Numbered from the stretch's first letter, positions 16,977 through 27,186 are shown. The stretch is DNA of 60,711 nucleotides from Cryobacterium algoritolerans (GCF_004402785.1 NZ_SOFP01000016.1:34381-95091), one strand, 5' to 3'. Translations and numbers: made by a program. The notes: a model not told the origin generated them from the sequence alone.

Positions 16977-19195
16977 CCGAATCGGCTGCCGCGGAGACCC
17001 CTGCCGTCTCACCCGATGCCGTCTCACCCGATGCCGTCTCACTCGATACGAAGCTGGCGAACGTCGTCGGCGGCCGCACAACGACCGCGCTCACCAAGGC
17101 GTTCGGCATCGTCACTGTCGGCGAGCTGCTCAGCCACTACCCGCGACGATACGCCCGCCGCGGCGAGCTCTCGGCGATCAGCGACCTGCCGCTCGACGAG
17201 ACAGTGACGATCATCGCCGAGATTCGCACGGTGGAGGAACGTCCGATGAAGGCCCGCAAGGGCTCAATCGTCGAGGTCAAGATCTCCGACGGCCGCGGCA
17301 TCCTCAGCCTCACCTACTTCAATCAGTCCTGGCGCGCCAGGCAACTCGCACCGGGCATGCGCGGCATGTTCGCCGGTAAGGTGTCCGACTACCGGGGCCA
17401 CCTGCAGCTCACCCACCCGACGTATCGGCTGTTCGGCGCGGGAGAAGACGACGAACCCGACATGCCCACGGATGCCGCGGCAGCGAAACTCTGGATCGAA
17501 CAACCGATCGCGATCTACCCGGCCACGAACGCCATCACGAGCTGGCAGATCACGAAGACGGTGGAGGTCGTCCTGGACGTCATCCGGCGCGTTCCCGACC
17601 CGATCCCGGCCTCACTCCGCGCCGAGCGGGGTCTCCTGTCGCACGCCAGTGCCCTCGAACTCATCCACCGTCCCGAGACAGACTCGGACTGGCGCCGAGC
17701 CAGGGACACGCTCCGTTTCACGGAGGCCCTGGTGCTGCAGACCGCCCTGGTGCAACAGCGAAATTCCGCCCGCGCCCAGAAAGCGACGCCGCGGGTACCG
17801 GTGCCCGGCGGCTTCCTCGAACGCTTCGATGCAGCCCTGCCGTTCACCCTGACGAGTGACCAGGCCGTCGTCGGCGACGAGATCGCTCGTGACATCGCCG
17901 GGGACGCCCCGATGAACCGTCTGGTGCAGGGTGAGGTCGGCTCCGGCAAGACTGTCGTCGCGCTCCGGGCGATGCTCGCGGTGGCCGACTCCGGCGGGCA
18001 GGCCGCGTTCCTCGCCCCGACCGAGGTCCTCGCCGGGCAGCACCTCCGCTCGATCGTGCGTGCCCTCGGACCGGATCTTGCCGTGCAACTCATGCCCACC
18101 CTGCTCACCGGGCAGTTGCCCGTCGCCGATCGCCGGAAGGCCATGCTGAGGGCGGTGTCCGGCCAGTCCCGCATCGTCATCGGCACCCATGCGCTGCTCG
18201 GCGACACGGTCACCTTCTTCGACCTCGGTCTGGTCGTCGTCGACGAACAACATCGCTTCGGCGTCGACCAGCGTGAGGCCCTGCGGCAGAAGGGGGCCGT
18301 GCCGCCGCACGTACTGGTGTTGACCGCGACCCCCATCCCGCGCACGATTGCGATGACGGTCTTCGGCGACCTCGACGTGAGCACGATCACCATGCTCCCC
18401 GAGGGGAGGCAGGGCATCGAGACCTTCGTCGTGCCTCTCGGCGATAAACCGGCCTGGGCGACCCGGGTCTGGCAGCGGCTTGCGGAAGAACTGGCGCTGG
18501 GCAGGCAGGCCTTTGTGGTGTGCCCGGCCATCGCGCCCAAGCAACTAGAGGAGGGTGAGGTGCTCGACCCGGAGGCCAGGGCGCCGGCCTCCGTCGAGGA
18601 GATGCTCGCCGAACTCCGGGCCAAGCCGATCTTCGCCTCGGCGCGGATCGAACCCCTGCACGGCCGGATGACCAGTGAACAGAAGGACCAGACCATGCGG
18701 TCGTTCGCCTCCGGAGAGATCGACGTGCTCGTGGCCACGACCGTGATCGAGGTCGGCGTCGACGTCCCCAACGCCTCGGCGATGGTGGTGATGGACGCCG
18801 ACCGGTTCGGCGTCTCCCAACTGCACCAGCTGCGCGGCCGGGTCGGGCGCGGGGGAGTGCCCGGGCTCTGCCTGCTTGTCACGACCGCCGAGGCCGAGTC
18901 GGTGTCCCGGGAGCGGGTCGAGGCCGTCGCGGCGACCCTCGACGGCTTCGAACTCGCTCAGGTCGACCTGGAGCTGCGCCGGGAGGGCGATGTGCTCGGC
19001 AGCAGCCAGTCCGGCGGCCGGTCTTCGCTGCGCCTGCTCCGGGTGGTGACCGACGGCGATCTGATCGGGGAGGCGAGGGGCCACGCGCAGGCGCTGATCG
19101 AATGCGACCCCGAACTGGAGAGCGTTCCGGCGCTGCGCGACGCGGTGCGGCGGCGGCTCGACGACTCCGAACGGGCATCGCTGACGAAGAGCTGA
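16973..19195 (+). CDS. recG: ATP-dependent DNA helicase RecG
   Basis: RecG remodels stalled replication forks and Holliday junctions. The 740-residue protein has the wedge/OB domain in the first third, Walker A GEVGSGKT at residues 320-327, the DEQH box at 424-427, the TATPIPRT motif and the motif VI region QLRGRVGRGG. The N-terminus carries three copies of a PDAVS-type pentapeptide (residues about 11-25) before the conserved domain starts at LANVVG. The gene overlaps the TPR gene by 4 nt. Confidence 0.97.
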   Translation: MTESAAAETPAVSPDAVSPDAVSLDTKLANVVGGRTTTALTKAFGIVTVGELLSHYPRRYARRGELSAISDLPLDETVTIIAEIRTVEERPMKARKGSIVEVKISDGRGILSLTYFNQSWRARQLAPGMRGMFAGKVSDYRGHLQLTHPTYRLFGAGEDDEPDMPTDAAAAKLWIEQPIAIYPATNAITSWQITKTVEVVLDVIRRVPDPIPASLRAERGLLSHASALELIHRPETDSDWRRARDTLRFTEALVLQTALVQQRNSARAQKATPRVPVPGGFLERFDAALPFTLTSDQAVVGDEIARDIAGDAPMNRLVQGEVGSGKTVVALRAMLAVADSGGQAAFLAPTEVLAGQHLRSIVRALGPDLAVQLMPTLLTGQLPVADRRKAMLRAVSGQSRIVIGTHALLGDTVTFFDLGLVVVDEQHRFGVDQREALRQKGAVPPHVLVLTATPIPRTIAMTVFGDLDVSTITMLPEGRQGIETFVVPLGDKPAWATRVWQRLAEELALGRQAFVVCPAIAPKQLEEGEVLDPEARAPASVEEMLAELRAKPIFASARIEPLHGRMTSEQKDQTMRSFASGEIDVLVATTVIEVGVDVPNASAMVVMDADRFGVSQLHQLRGRVGRGGVPGLCLLVTTAEAESVSRERVEAVAATLDGFELAQVDLELRREGDVLGSSQSGGRSSLRLLRVVTDGDLIGEARGHAQALIECDPELESVPALRDAVRRRLDDSERASLTKS
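17003..17047 (+). repeat. 15-bp in-frame tandem repeat in the recG N-terminus
   Basis: Three copies of GCCGTCTCACCCGAT (17003-17017, 17018-17032, 17033-17047; the last has one change) encode AVSPD-AVSPD-AVSLD. Confidence 0.95.
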
Positions 19196-19281
19196 CGACG
19201 CTCTGACGACGAGCCGACGCGGCCGCCTCGGAGCTTGCCGCACACTTGCCCCACGCGCAGGCGCTGTTCACGGTGTGGGGC

Positions 19282-19287
19282 TAGGGT
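19282..19287 (+). promoter_or_regulatory. -10 box TAGGGT before coaD
   Basis: TAGGGT ends 7 nt before the ATG at 19295, consistent with a leaderless transcript. The overlapping GGGTGAAG could instead act as a weak ribosome-binding site. Confidence 0.45.
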
Positions 19288-19294
19288 GAAGCGT

Positions 19295-19783
19295 ATGCGC
19301 AGGATCGCCGTCGTCCCTGGATCATTCGACCCCGTCACACTGGGGCACCTCGACGTGATCGAACGGGCGGCCGGTCTCTTCGACGAACTGCATGTCCTCG
19401 TCGTGCACAACCCGGACAAGTCGGCCCTCCTGCCGATCAGCCAGCGGGTGTCGCTGCTGCAGCTGGCCATCAGGGATGCCGGCCTGCCGGACAACATCAC
19501 TGTCGCGTCGTGGAGCATGGGTCTGCTCGTCGACTACTGCCTCGAGGTCGGCGCCAGCGTGCTCGTGAAGGGCATTCGTTCCCAGGTCGACGTGGCCTAC
19601 GAAACCCCGATGGCGATCGTCAACCGCAACCTCGCAGCCGTGGAAACCGTCTTCCTGCTGCCGAACCCGGCCAATGCGCACGTCTCCAGTTCCCTGGTGC
19701 GCCAGGTGGCCGCGCTCGGCGGGGACATCACGCCGTACGTGCCCCGTGTCGTCGCTGAATTCCTGCAGAAGGCACCCGTGTGA
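19295..19783 (+). CDS. coaD: Pantetheine-phosphate adenylyltransferase
   Basis: CoaD transfers AMP to 4'-phosphopantetheine in coenzyme A synthesis. With ATG 19295 it has 162 residues, the usual length. The nucleotidyltransferase HxGH-type motif appears as [14 protein letters not shown] at residues about 8-21, and the second motif as HVSSSLVRQ near 130. A longer in-frame start at 19235 would add 20 atypical residues and is rejected. Its TGA overlaps the GTG of the MoxR gene. Confidence 0.96.
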   Translation: MRRIAVVPGSFDPVTLGHLDVIERAAGLFDELHVLVVHNPDKSALLPISQRVSLLQLAIRDAGLPDNITVASWSMGLLVDYCLEVGASVLVKGIRSQVDVAYETPMAIVNRNLAAVETVFLLPNPANAHVSSSLVRQVAALGGDITPYVPRVVAEFLQKAPV

Positions 19784-20856
19784 AGGCAGCGCCCGTCCGA
19801 GTGGTGACGGGTCCGGCGATCGCCGGGACCGCGGTCGGCGCTGCGGACGGGTACGACGACGAGGCCGAGATTGAGACGCCGATGGACCTCGCCGCTGTCG
19901 AGGCGTCGGCGCGGGCGATCATCCGCAACGTCGAAACCGTCATCGACGGCAAGCATGCGGCGGTCAAGACGGCACTGACCGTGTTGCTGGCGGAGGGTCA
20001 CCTCCTGATCGAGGACGTCCCCGGCGTCGGAAAGACCATGCTCGCCAAGGCCCTGGCCAAATCCGTGCACTGCACGGTCAGCCGGATCCAGTTCACCCCC
20101 GACCTGCTCCCGTCCGATGTGACGGGTGTGTCCGTGTTCAACCAGTTCGACCGGCGATTCGAGTTCAAACCGGGCGCCATCTTCGCCAACATCGTCATCG
20201 GCGACGAGATCAACCGGGCCAGCCCCAAGACCCAATCCGCCCTGCTCGAATGCATGGAGGAACGCCAGGTCACGGTCGACGGCTCCACCTACCTCCTGCC
20301 ACCACCCTTCACAGTGGTGGCCACCCAGAACCCGATCGAGATGGAGGGCACCTACGCGCTGCCGGAGGCCCAACGCGACCGCTTCATGGCCCGGATCTCC
20401 ATGGGTTACCCCGATAAGGAGTCCGAGCTGGCCATGCTCGACTCCCGGGACACCTCGAGCCCACTGGCGGGCATCACCGCCGTGGTCTCCGGAGCCCAGC
20501 TGCGAGGAATGATGACCGCGGCGCGGGCCGTGTTCGCGTCCGGCGCGGTGAAGCAATACGCAGTCAACCTCGTGCGGGCGACCCGTGAAGACCGGGACCT
20601 GCGCCTCGGGGCCAGCCCGCGGGCGACCCTGCAGCTCATCCGTGCGGCCAAGGCGCAGGCCGCGCTGAACGGCAGAGAATACGTGCTGCCCGACGACATC
20701 GATTCGCTGGCCGTGTCGGTGCTCGGTCACCGCCTCGTCGCCAGTACCAGGGTGCTCGGACATCACCACCAGAATGCCACCCCCCTGATTGACGAGATCG
20801 TCACCCGCATCGTCGATGCCACGCCGGTGCCGATCGGCGCCCAGGGGCGCCCCTAG
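19780..20856 (+). CDS. MoxR family AAA ATPase
   Basis: This 358-residue AAA+ chaperone-like ATPase has Walker [13 protein letters not shown] (G82-T86 core), Walker [16 protein letters not shown] and the sensor-1 motif [14 protein letters not shown]. MoxR ATPases work with adjacent DUF58 proteins, and here the next two genes are a DUF58 protein and a membrane transglutaminase, a widely conserved triad. A role in activating or assembling an envelope protein is the usual inference; the client is unknown. GTG 19780 overlaps the coaD stop. Confidence 0.93.
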   Translation: MKAAPVRVVTGPAIAGTAVGAADGYDDEAEIETPMDLAAVEASARAIIRNVETVIDGKHAAVKTALTVLLAEGHLLIEDVPGVGKTMLAKALAKSVHCTVSRIQFTPDLLPSDVTGVSVFNQFDRRFEFKPGAIFANIVIGDEINRASPKTQSALLECMEERQVTVDGSTYLLPPPFTVVATQNPIEMEGTYALPEAQRDRFMARISMGYPDKESELAMLDSRDTSSPLAGITAVVSGAQLRGMMTAARAVFASGAVKQYAVNLVRATREDRDLRLGASPRATLQLIRAAKAQAALNGREYVLPDDIDSLAVSVLGHRLVASTRVLGHHHQNATPLIDEIVTRIVDATPVPIGAQGRP

Positions 20857-20860
20857 GCCC

Positions 20861-22279
20861 ATGTCAGCGTCGCGGCGGCCCGTGTGGTTTCCCCGGCTCA
20901 CCCTCCGGGGCGGGGTGTTCCTCGGTGTCGGCGGGCTCTTCCTGGCGCAGTACCTGTTCACCGGGCGCCGGGACATCCTCTTCGTGGCCTGCCTGCTCCT
21001 GCTTGTGCCCGTGACCGCCGCCGCCTACGTCGCGATCCGCCCGGTGACGGTGAAGGTGAGCCGGGCATTCCGGCCGGCGGTCGTGGAAGCCGGCCGGGAA
21101 GCGATCGTCTGCCTGACCGTGCGCAACCTGTCCGCCCGTCCGCTCTACGGGCTGCGCTGGCGGGACACCGGCGCGCCGGGACTGGCCACGCGCGGCGCCC
21201 TGGTTCTGCCCGGCCTCGACCGGTTCGAGGGCGGCAGGGACGACGGCGCTGATGCCGTGAGACTCGAGTACACGCTGATGCCCCGGCACCGGGGCATCTA
21301 CTCCAGCGGCCCCCTCCGGCTGGAGCGGTGCGACCCGTTCGGGCTCGCGTCGAGCGAATGGGTGGTCGGGGAGCCCCTCGATCTCGTGGTCACCCCGACC
21401 GCGGTTCCGCTTCCCGGGGTCGGTCTGACCGGTGCGGGCGGGGACGGCGACGCCCGTGAGCGGTTGTGGCGCCTCAACCGCAACTCGGACGAACTGATCG
21501 CCAGGGAGTACCGGCCGGGGGACCCGCTCCGACGGGTGAATTGGCCCGCCACGGCGCGGCACGGCGAGATCATGGTGCGCCAGGAAGAACACCGCAGCAA
21601 CCCAAGGGCCAGGATCGTGCTCGACACCGCACTGCGGGGACGACCGGTGCCGCCTCCCGGCCAGGGACCCGACCGCCGTTTCCGACACGACCAGACCTTC
21701 GAAGTCGCCGTCGAACTCGTCGCCTCGGTTGGTGTGCACCTCCTCGACGCCGACTTCCGGCTCGACCTCGTCGAGCTGGGGCCCGGCCAGCTCGCCCCTC
21801 ACGCCGGGACGGGCCGCGGCGGGCTGCGCGGGGACGCGGCCGTCGGCTTCCAGGCGATAGGCGGTGTACGGGCGTTGCTCGAGGGCCTGGCCGGCGTGGT
21901 TCCCCTCGAGCCGGTCCCTGGCGCCGGCGCCTCGCCACAGACCGCAGTTCCCGGCGGCAACGCGCCGCAGGTCCCGCTGCCGACGTTCGCGGTGCTCGTC
22001 GACATCGACGAGCAGGATGCCGCTGAGCTGGCCTCCCTCGGTGCAGCCGCACGGCCCGCGGTGGCCTTCATCCTCGACACGATGCGGCCGGCCAGGGTCG
22101 ACACGCTGCGCGAGGCGGGATGGCGTTGCATTCCCGTGCGCTCGACCTGGGACATCCCGGTCGCTTGGCTGGAGGCGACCGGTCCGCGCAGCGCGGCCGT
22201 GAGTCCGGGCGGGGCCGTGGGTGCGGGCGGGGCTGCCGGCCGCGGCACGGCCACCGTTCGGGGAGAGGGACGACCATGA
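20861..22279 (+). CDS. DUF58 domain membrane protein
   Basis: From ATG 20861 the protein has 472 residues. Two hydrophobic helices at the N-terminus (about 14-32 and 35-58) form a hairpin anchor, followed by a beta-rich region and the DUF58 core with YRPGDPLRRVNWPATARHGE (about residues 220-240). The C-terminus is Gly/Ala/Pro-rich. It sits between the MoxR ATPase and the transglutaminase, overlapping the latter by 4 nt, and is taken as the MoxR partner. Confidence 0.88.
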   Translation: MSASRRPVWFPRLTLRGGVFLGVGGLFLAQYLFTGRRDILFVACLLLLVPVTAAAYVAIRPVTVKVSRAFRPAVVEAGREAIVCLTVRNLSARPLYGLRWRDTGAPGLATRGALVLPGLDRFEGGRDDGADAVRLEYTLMPRHRGIYSSGPLRLERCDPFGLASSEWVVGEPLDLVVTPTAVPLPGVGLTGAGGDGDARERLWRLNRNSDELIAREYRPGDPLRRVNWPATARHGEIMVRQEEHRSNPRARIVLDTALRGRPVPPPGQGPDRRFRHDQTFEVAVELVASVGVHLLDADFRLDLVELGPGQLAPHAGTGRGGLRGDAAVGFQAIGGVRALLEGLAGVVPLEPVPGAGASPQTAVPGGNAPQVPLPTFAVLVDIDEQDAAELASLGAAARPAVAFILDTMRPARVDTLREAGWRCIPVRSTWDIPVAWLEATGPRSAAVSPGGAVGAGGAAGRGTATVRGEGRP

Positions 22280-24633
22280 GCCGGCCCGGCGCTGCTACAG
22301 GCAGGCGACGCCCGATCCGCCCCGAGTGGCCGGTCACCGGCGCGCTGCTGCTCCTGCTGGTCGTGGCGAACGGGGGCCTGGCATCCCTGCTGCAGGGCAC
22401 CACCTGGTGGTGGCTGATGGCGCTCGTCTCCGGGACCGTGCTGCTCGGCCTGGCCGGCCTGCGCCGGGTCGGAATCGCTGAGTCGCTCACCTCGGTCGCC
22501 GGGTTCGGCATCCTGCTCGCCACGGTGACGCTGCTCTTCGGCGGTGGGACCGGGCTGCTCTGGCTGATTCCGTCGCCGGAGACCATCGACCGGTTCGGCA
22601 CGCTGGTCGACTCCGGACTGGAATCCATCCGGCAGCAGGGCACGCCGGCGGACCCGGTCCCCGGCATCCTCCTGCTGCTGTCCGCGGGCGCGGGGGTGAT
22701 CGCGGTCATGATGCATCTGCTCGCGATCACCCTGCGGGTGCCGGCGCTCGCCGGGCTGCCCGCGCTCGTGCCCGTCGCCGTTCCCGGTCTCATCGTCGAC
22801 GGCGGGGCCGACCCGCTGGCCCTCTCGCTCACGGCCATCTCGTTCCTCATCCTCCTGCGTGTGGACGTGCGGGTGCGACGCGCCTGGGAGGTCGAGAATC
22901 CGCCCGCCGGGCCGAACACGCCCCGGGTGTACGGCCCGGTGCGCCGGCGCGGCCCCGGTCCGCTGTGGGGCTCGATGGTGGTCGGCAGCATCGGTGTCGT
23001 CGGCGCACTCCTGCTCAGCATCGCCACCCCTGCCGTGCCCGGTGGCGGCTTCGCAGGCACCCGGGGCGTCGGAATGTTGCTCTTCGCGAGGGGCGTCACC
23101 CCGCTGATCAACCTCGGGCAGGACCTCAGGCAAACCCAGTCCAGCCCGGCTCTGCACTACCGCACCACGGCGTCGCAGCCGCCGTACCTGAAACTGCTGA
23201 CCCTCGATAACTTCGTCGGCGTCACCTGGATGGCCAGGGTCGAACCGACGGACCCCGACAGCAACGTCGAGGCCATCGCCCTGCCGCAGGGACTCTCCTC
23301 CAATGTCGCCACGAGGGAGACGAAGACGCAGATCGTCATCGACAGCGTCGCGACCCGGTGGCTGCCGACCCCGTTCGCGCCGAAGAAGGTCACCGGCCTG
23401 GTCGGTGACTGGTACTGGGACCGGTCGACCTCGACCATCGCCAGCGCGAACAGCATCACCCGCGGCCAGCAGTACACGGTCACGGCGCTCGAACTCGCCC
23501 CGACGGCCGAGCAACTCCGGGCGGCTGGCACCCGCTACCCGGCAAGCATCCGGCGCACCCTCGACCTGCCGGGGAATCGGCCGGCCATCATCGACCAGAC
23601 CGCCCGGAACGTGACCAGCGGGGCGATTTCGCCCTACGACGCGGCGGTCGCCCTCCAGGACTACCTGAGGGGAAGTGAGTTCAGCTACGACACGGATGCC
23701 CCGGTCGCGGAGGGCTACGACGGCGGCGGCGTCGACGTCGTCGGCAAGTTCCTCGCGGTGAAACGCGGCTACTGCGTTCACTTCGCTTCGGCGATGGCGG
23801 TGATGGCCCGGTCCATCGGTATCCCCGCGCGGATCGCGATCGGTTATCTGCCCGGGTCACGGTCGACGAGCTACATCGAGGGGCGGGACCGGTTCAACGT
23901 CGACGCGCACGACCTGCACGCCTGGCCGGAACTGTACTTCGGTGGAATCGGCTGGGTGGCGTTCGAGCCGACGCCAGGGCGCGGCACGGTACCGGCCTAC
24001 ACGAGGGCAACGGATGCCCAGGCCCCGCTCGGCAGCCTGGTCACCGGCCTCCCGTCGGCCGCGCCGCGCAGAGCCGACCCGGGCGGAGGGAATCCCTCCC
24101 TCGGGCTCCGTGCCGCCACGACCCAAACCGGCGACGTCGACGGCGCTCGCACCGTCAGCGCAGCCCTCGCCGCCGTCCTGATCCTGCTGATGCTGCCAGG
24201 GGGCGCACGAGCACTGCGGAGGCAGGGCCGGCGCCGGCGAGTCCGAGCCGGCCCGGGCGCCGCAGGCTGGGCCTGGGACGAACTCGCCGACACGGCCGTC
24301 GACCACGGGACCCGGGTGCGCGACACCGAGACCCCCCGGGAACTGGTTGCGCGCCTGGAGCTGCTTCCCGGCCTGGATTCTCCGCCGGCCGGCGACCCTG
24401 TCGATGCTCTGCGGCGACTGCTGGTGGCCGCCGAACGCCACCGCTTCGGCCGGCCCGGCGCCGACATGCCGGGCGAGGTTTCCGCGGGGCTGGCCGCGGA
24501 CCTCGACCAGGTCACCCGCGCGATCCACGCCGGCGCCTCCTGGCCGGTGCGCATCCGTGCGATCGTGTTACCTGCCTCGCTGCGGAGGCCGTCGAAGGTG
24601 GCACGGAACGAGAGCCTGCCCGTAGACGCGTAG
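22276..24633 (+). CDS. Transglutaminase-like membrane protein (TgpA type)
   Basis: The 785-residue protein has about six N-terminal membrane helices (residues about 17-240), an extracytoplasmic transglutaminase domain, one more helix near 645 and a cytoplasmic C-terminus resembling DUF4129. Catalytic residues can be read: C500 in KRGYCVHFA and H548 in DLHAWPEL. The third triad position falls in FEPTPG with E564 where Asp is usual. ATG 22276 overlaps the DUF58 stop. The triad suggests protein cross-linking or proteolysis at the cell surface. Confidence 0.88.
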   Translation: MSRPGAATGRRRPIRPEWPVTGALLLLLVVANGGLASLLQGTTWWWLMALVSGTVLLGLAGLRRVGIAESLTSVAGFGILLATVTLLFGGGTGLLWLIPSPETIDRFGTLVDSGLESIRQQGTPADPVPGILLLLSAGAGVIAVMMHLLAITLRVPALAGLPALVPVAVPGLIVDGGADPLALSLTAISFLILLRVDVRVRRAWEVENPPAGPNTPRVYGPVRRRGPGPLWGSMVVGSIGVVGALLLSIATPAVPGGGFAGTRGVGMLLFARGVTPLINLGQDLRQTQSSPALHYRTTASQPPYLKLLTLDNFVGVTWMARVEPTDPDSNVEAIALPQGLSSNVATRETKTQIVIDSVATRWLPTPFAPKKVTGLVGDWYWDRSTSTIASANSITRGQQYTVTALELAPTAEQLRAAGTRYPASIRRTLDLPGNRPAIIDQTARNVTSGAISPYDAAVALQDYLRGSEFSYDTDAPVAEGYDGGGVDVVGKFLAVKRGYCVHFASAMAVMARSIGIPARIAIGYLPGSRSTSYIEGRDRFNVDAHDLHAWPELYFGGIGWVAFEPTPGRGTVPAYTRATDAQAPLGSLVTGLPSAAPRRADPGGGNPSLGLRAATTQTGDVDGARTVSAALAAVLILLMLPGGARALRRQGRRRRVRAGPGAAGWAWDELADTAVDHGTRVRDTETPRELVARLELLPGLDSPPAGDPVDALRRLLVAAERHRFGRPGADMPGEVSAGLAADLDQVTRAIHAGASWPVRIRAIVLPASLRRPSKVARNESLPVDA

Positions 24634-24636
24634 AAT
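24631..24636 (+). promoter_or_regulatory. -10 box TAGAAT made partly from the transglutaminase stop codon
   Basis: TAGAAT is a near-consensus -10 whose TAG is the transglutaminase stop codon. It ends 8 nt before the GTG of the yceD-like gene, so the transcript has almost no leader. Confidence 0.55.
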
Positions 24637-24644
24637 CTCCCCCC

Positions 24645-25217
24645 GTGACCAAGTTTAAGAAGACCCCGTACAAGGTCGATGTGCGAGACCTCATCAACCG
24701 GCCAGGCACCATGCACGAGCGCCACCTGGCGATCGTCGTGCCGGGTGACCTCGGAGAGGGCCTGGTTGCCGTCAAGGCCGGTTCCACGCTGACCGTCAAC
24801 CTACGCCTGGAAACCCTGCACGAGGGCATCCTGGTGTCCGCTCAGATCTCCGGAAAGGCCGCCGGAGAGTGCGGAAGATGCCTGATTGAGATCGAGTTGC
24901 CTGTCCAAGTCGAGTTTCACGAGCTTTTCGCGTACTCTCTAGACGAAGCTTATGAGTGTGAAGTTCAAGATGACCACGTGGATCTTGAACCTCTGATCAG
25001 GGATGCAGTGGTGCTATCACTGCCTTTCCAGCCGGTTTGCCGGTCGGATTGCCCAGGTCTCGACCCAGAGACCGGGCAGCGGCTTGCCGAGGCCCCTGAA
25101 CTCGAACCAGTAGAAAAGCGCGATCCCCGGTGGGCCGCGCTGATGGAATTTCAGGCTTCCGCAAACATCGGCACGGATGAAGACATCCAGGCTGAATCAG
25201 ATAGAGAAGAGAAGTAG
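24645..25217 (+). CDS. YceD family (DUF177) protein, large-subunit/23S-associated
   Basis: This 190-residue protein has the DUF177 core with the GECGRCL motif (about residues 75-81) and a later CRSDCPGLD cysteine pair, likely a small metal site. It precedes rpmF by 2 nt; yceD-rpmF is one of the most conserved gene pairs in bacteria. YceD homologues influence 23S rRNA accumulation, so a role in large-subunit assembly is plausible. GTG 24645 gives [16 protein letters not shown]. The C-terminus is acidic. Confidence 0.88.
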   Translation: MTKFKKTPYKVDVRDLINRPGTMHERHLAIVVPGDLGEGLVAVKAGSTLTVNLRLETLHEGILVSAQISGKAAGECGRCLIEIELPVQVEFHELFAYSLDEAYECEVQDDHVDLEPLIRDAVVLSLPFQPVCRSDCPGLDPETGQRLAEAPELEPVEKRDPRWAALMEFQASANIGTDEDIQAESDREEK

Positions 25218-25219
25218 TC

Positions 25220-25423
25220 ATGGCAGTCCCGAAGCGCAAGCAATCACGCTCGAACACCCGCTCACGTCGTTCCTGCTGGAAGGCCGAAGCCCCCACCCTG
25301 GTGAAGACCATGGAAAACGGCAAGGTCGTTTACAGCCTCCCGCACCGTGCCAAGGTCGTCACCGACGCCGCAGGCACCGCGATGTTCATGGAATACAAGG
25401 GCCGCAAGGTCGCCGACGTCTAG
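25220..25423 (+). CDS. rpmF: 50S ribosomal protein L32
   Basis: The 67-residue protein begins with the invariant [17 protein letters not shown]. It has only one cysteine (C20) and lacks the four-Cys zinc ribbon, so it is the zinc-independent form. It follows yceD by 2 nt, is preceded by AGAGAAG, and is followed by a long stem-loop before rnc. Confidence 0.97.
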   Translation: MAVPKRKQSRSNTRSRRSCWKAEAPTLVKTMENGKVVYSLPHRAKVVTDAAGTAMFMEYKGRKVADV

Positions 25424-25456
25424 TCATAAGGCTTGGGTCACCAGATGCCGGATGCT

Positions 25457-25524
25457 CTGATGCCGCGCCGACGAACGACGACCAGCCCGAATCCGGGGCG
25501 GCTCGCGTCACGGCGCGGCATCAG
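25457..25524 (+). promoter_or_regulatory. Perfect 14-bp stem in the rnc leader (candidate RNase III site)
   Basis: CTGATGCCGCGCCG (25457-25470) is perfectly complementary to CGGCGCGGCATCAG (25511-25524), with a 40-nt loop that can fold further. The stem ends 21 nt before the rnc ATG and leaves its GGGAGG ribosome-binding site free. It could terminate the yceD-rpmF transcript or be cut by RNase III. Confidence 0.7.
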
Positions 25525-25545
25525 CCATTGCCGGGAGGTCGTTGC

Positions 25546-26235
25546 ATGAGCGGTGACGCACCGGGGATCTTGGCTCTTCCGGCGGTGCTTGGGGTCTCGG
25601 TCGACCCGGGCCTGCTCGAACTCGCGCTGACTCACCGTTCGTACGCGTACGAGCACGGCGGCGTGCCCACGAACGAACGCCTCGAATTCCTCGGCGACTC
25701 GATCCTCGGCCAGGCCGTAACGGTCATGCTCTACCGAGAATACCCACGCCTCAACGAGGGTGACCTTGCCAAGCGCAGGGCCAGCCTCGTCTCGAGCGTC
25801 GCCCTCGCCGAGATCGCGCGCGGCATCGGCCTGGGCGACTTCATCCGCCTGGGCCGGGGTGAGATCCTCACCGGCGGACGAGACAAGGGATCGATTCTCG
25901 CCGACACCGTCGAGGCGCTGATCGGCGCTGTCTACCTCGACTCCGGCGGAGAGGTCGCGACGCAACTCGTACTGCGTCTGATCGCACCGCTGCTGAACGA
26001 CCCGGGCCACTTCGGGGTCTCGATGGACCCGAAAACGAGCCTGCAGGAGGCCGCCGCCCGGCTCGGTTCCGGAGTACCGGTCTATGAGATCGCCGAAAGC
26101 GGCCCCGACCATTCGAAGGTCTTCATCGCGACGGTCACCGTGGGCATCATCTCCGCGAGCGGTGAGGGCACGAGTAAGAAGCACGCCGAAATGGCTGCCG
26201 CGCTCGACGCCTGGACCCTGCTCAGCGACCTCTGA
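25546..26235 (+). CDS. rnc: Ribonuclease III
   Basis: RNase III cuts double-stranded RNA in rRNA processing and mRNA decay. From ATG 25546 (GGGAGG about 10 nt upstream) the protein has 229 residues. The catalytic signature [13 protein letters not shown] is near residues 43-55, with the second acidic cluster [13 protein letters not shown]. The C-terminal dsRNA-binding domain ends [14 protein letters not shown]. Order rpmF-rnc-mutM-smc is the standard actinobacterial one. The upstream stem suggests autoregulation. Confidence 0.97.
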   Translation: MSGDAPGILALPAVLGVSVDPGLLELALTHRSYAYEHGGVPTNERLEFLGDSILGQAVTVMLYREYPRLNEGDLAKRRASLVSSVALAEIARGIGLGDFIRLGRGEILTGGRDKGSILADTVEALIGAVYLDSGGEVATQLVLRLIAPLLNDPGHFGVSMDPKTSLQEAAARLGSGVPVYEIAESGPDHSKVFIATVTVGIISASGEGTSKKHAEMAAALDAWTLLSDL

Positions 26236-26259
26236 TCCAGCAGCTGAAAGGCGCGTGAG

Positions 26260-27165
26260 GTGCCTGAACTTCCCGAGGTGGAGGTCGTCCGGTCAGGGAT
26301 CGAACCGGCGGCGACCGGCGCCGTCATCGTGGCCGTCGAGGTGTTCGAGGAACGCTCGCTTCGGCGCCACGACCCCGAGTCTGGCTCGTTCGCGCGGCTG
26401 CTCGAGGGACAGCGCATCCTCGGTGCCGTGCGGCGAGGTAAGTTCCTGTGGCTGCCCCTGGAATCGGGGCGAGCCCTGGTCATCCACCTGGGAATGAGCG
26501 GGCAGGTGCTCCTCCGGGCTCCCGGCTCCGACGCCGACCGGATGCTGCGGGTGCGCCTGCACCTCGACCACCCCCGGCTCGGCGAGTTGTGGCTCCACTT
26601 CGTCGACCAGCGCATCTTCGGCAGCATGGCGGTCGACACGATGCAACCCACGCGCGACGGCCTGGCGGCGGGAGAGTCCGGAGCGGCATCAGGCGACTGG
26701 TCGAGCCTGATTCCGTCTCAGGTGGCCCACATCGCCCGGGATCCGATCGATCCTGCCTTCTCGGCTGAGGCGTTCCTGGGTGCCCTCGCCCGAAAGAAGA
26801 CGGGCGTCAAACGGGCGCTCCTCGACCAGACCCTGATCAGTGGCATCGGCAACATCTATGCCGACGAGGCGCTCTTCGCTGCCCGCCTGCACTTCGACCA
26901 GCCCGCCGACTCGTTGTCCAGGGGCAGGGCACGGCTCCTGCTGGATTCGGTGTGCGTCATCCTCGGTCGTGCCCTCGCGGAGGGAGGCACGAGTTTCGAT
27001 GCCCAATACGTGAACGTCAACGGCGAATCCGGCTATTTTTCGCACAGCCTCGTCGCGTACGGCCAGCAGGGAAAACCGTGCCCGCGCTGCGGCACCCTCC
27101 TGGTCAGGCAACAGTTCATGAACCGGTCATCCCACCTCTGCCCGCGCTGCCAGCGGCTGCGCTGA
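26260..27165 (+). CDS. mutM: Formamidopyrimidine-DNA glycosylase
   Basis: MutM removes 8-oxoguanine and FapyG from DNA and nicks at the abasic site. The 301-residue protein begins (M)PELPEVEVVRSGIEP with the catalytic P2/E3 behind the cleaved Met, and has RGKFLWL, the helix-two-turn-helix LISGIGNIYADEALF and a C-terminal zinc finger with CPRC and CPRC pairs. GTG 26260 lies 24 nt after rnc. It is full length with all catalytic residues. Confidence 0.97.
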   Translation: MPELPEVEVVRSGIEPAATGAVIVAVEVFEERSLRRHDPESGSFARLLEGQRILGAVRRGKFLWLPLESGRALVIHLGMSGQVLLRAPGSDADRMLRVRLHLDHPRLGELWLHFVDQRIFGSMAVDTMQPTRDGLAAGESGAASGDWSSLIPSQVAHIARDPIDPAFSAEAFLGALARKKTGVKRALLDQTLISGIGNIYADEALFAARLHFDQPADSLSRGRARLLLDSVCVILGRALAEGGTSFDAQYVNVNGESGYFSHSLVAYGQQGKPCPRCGTLLVRQQFMNRSSHLCPRCQRLR

Positions 27166-27186
27166 CCTGGCCGGGTGCCGTTCGGC

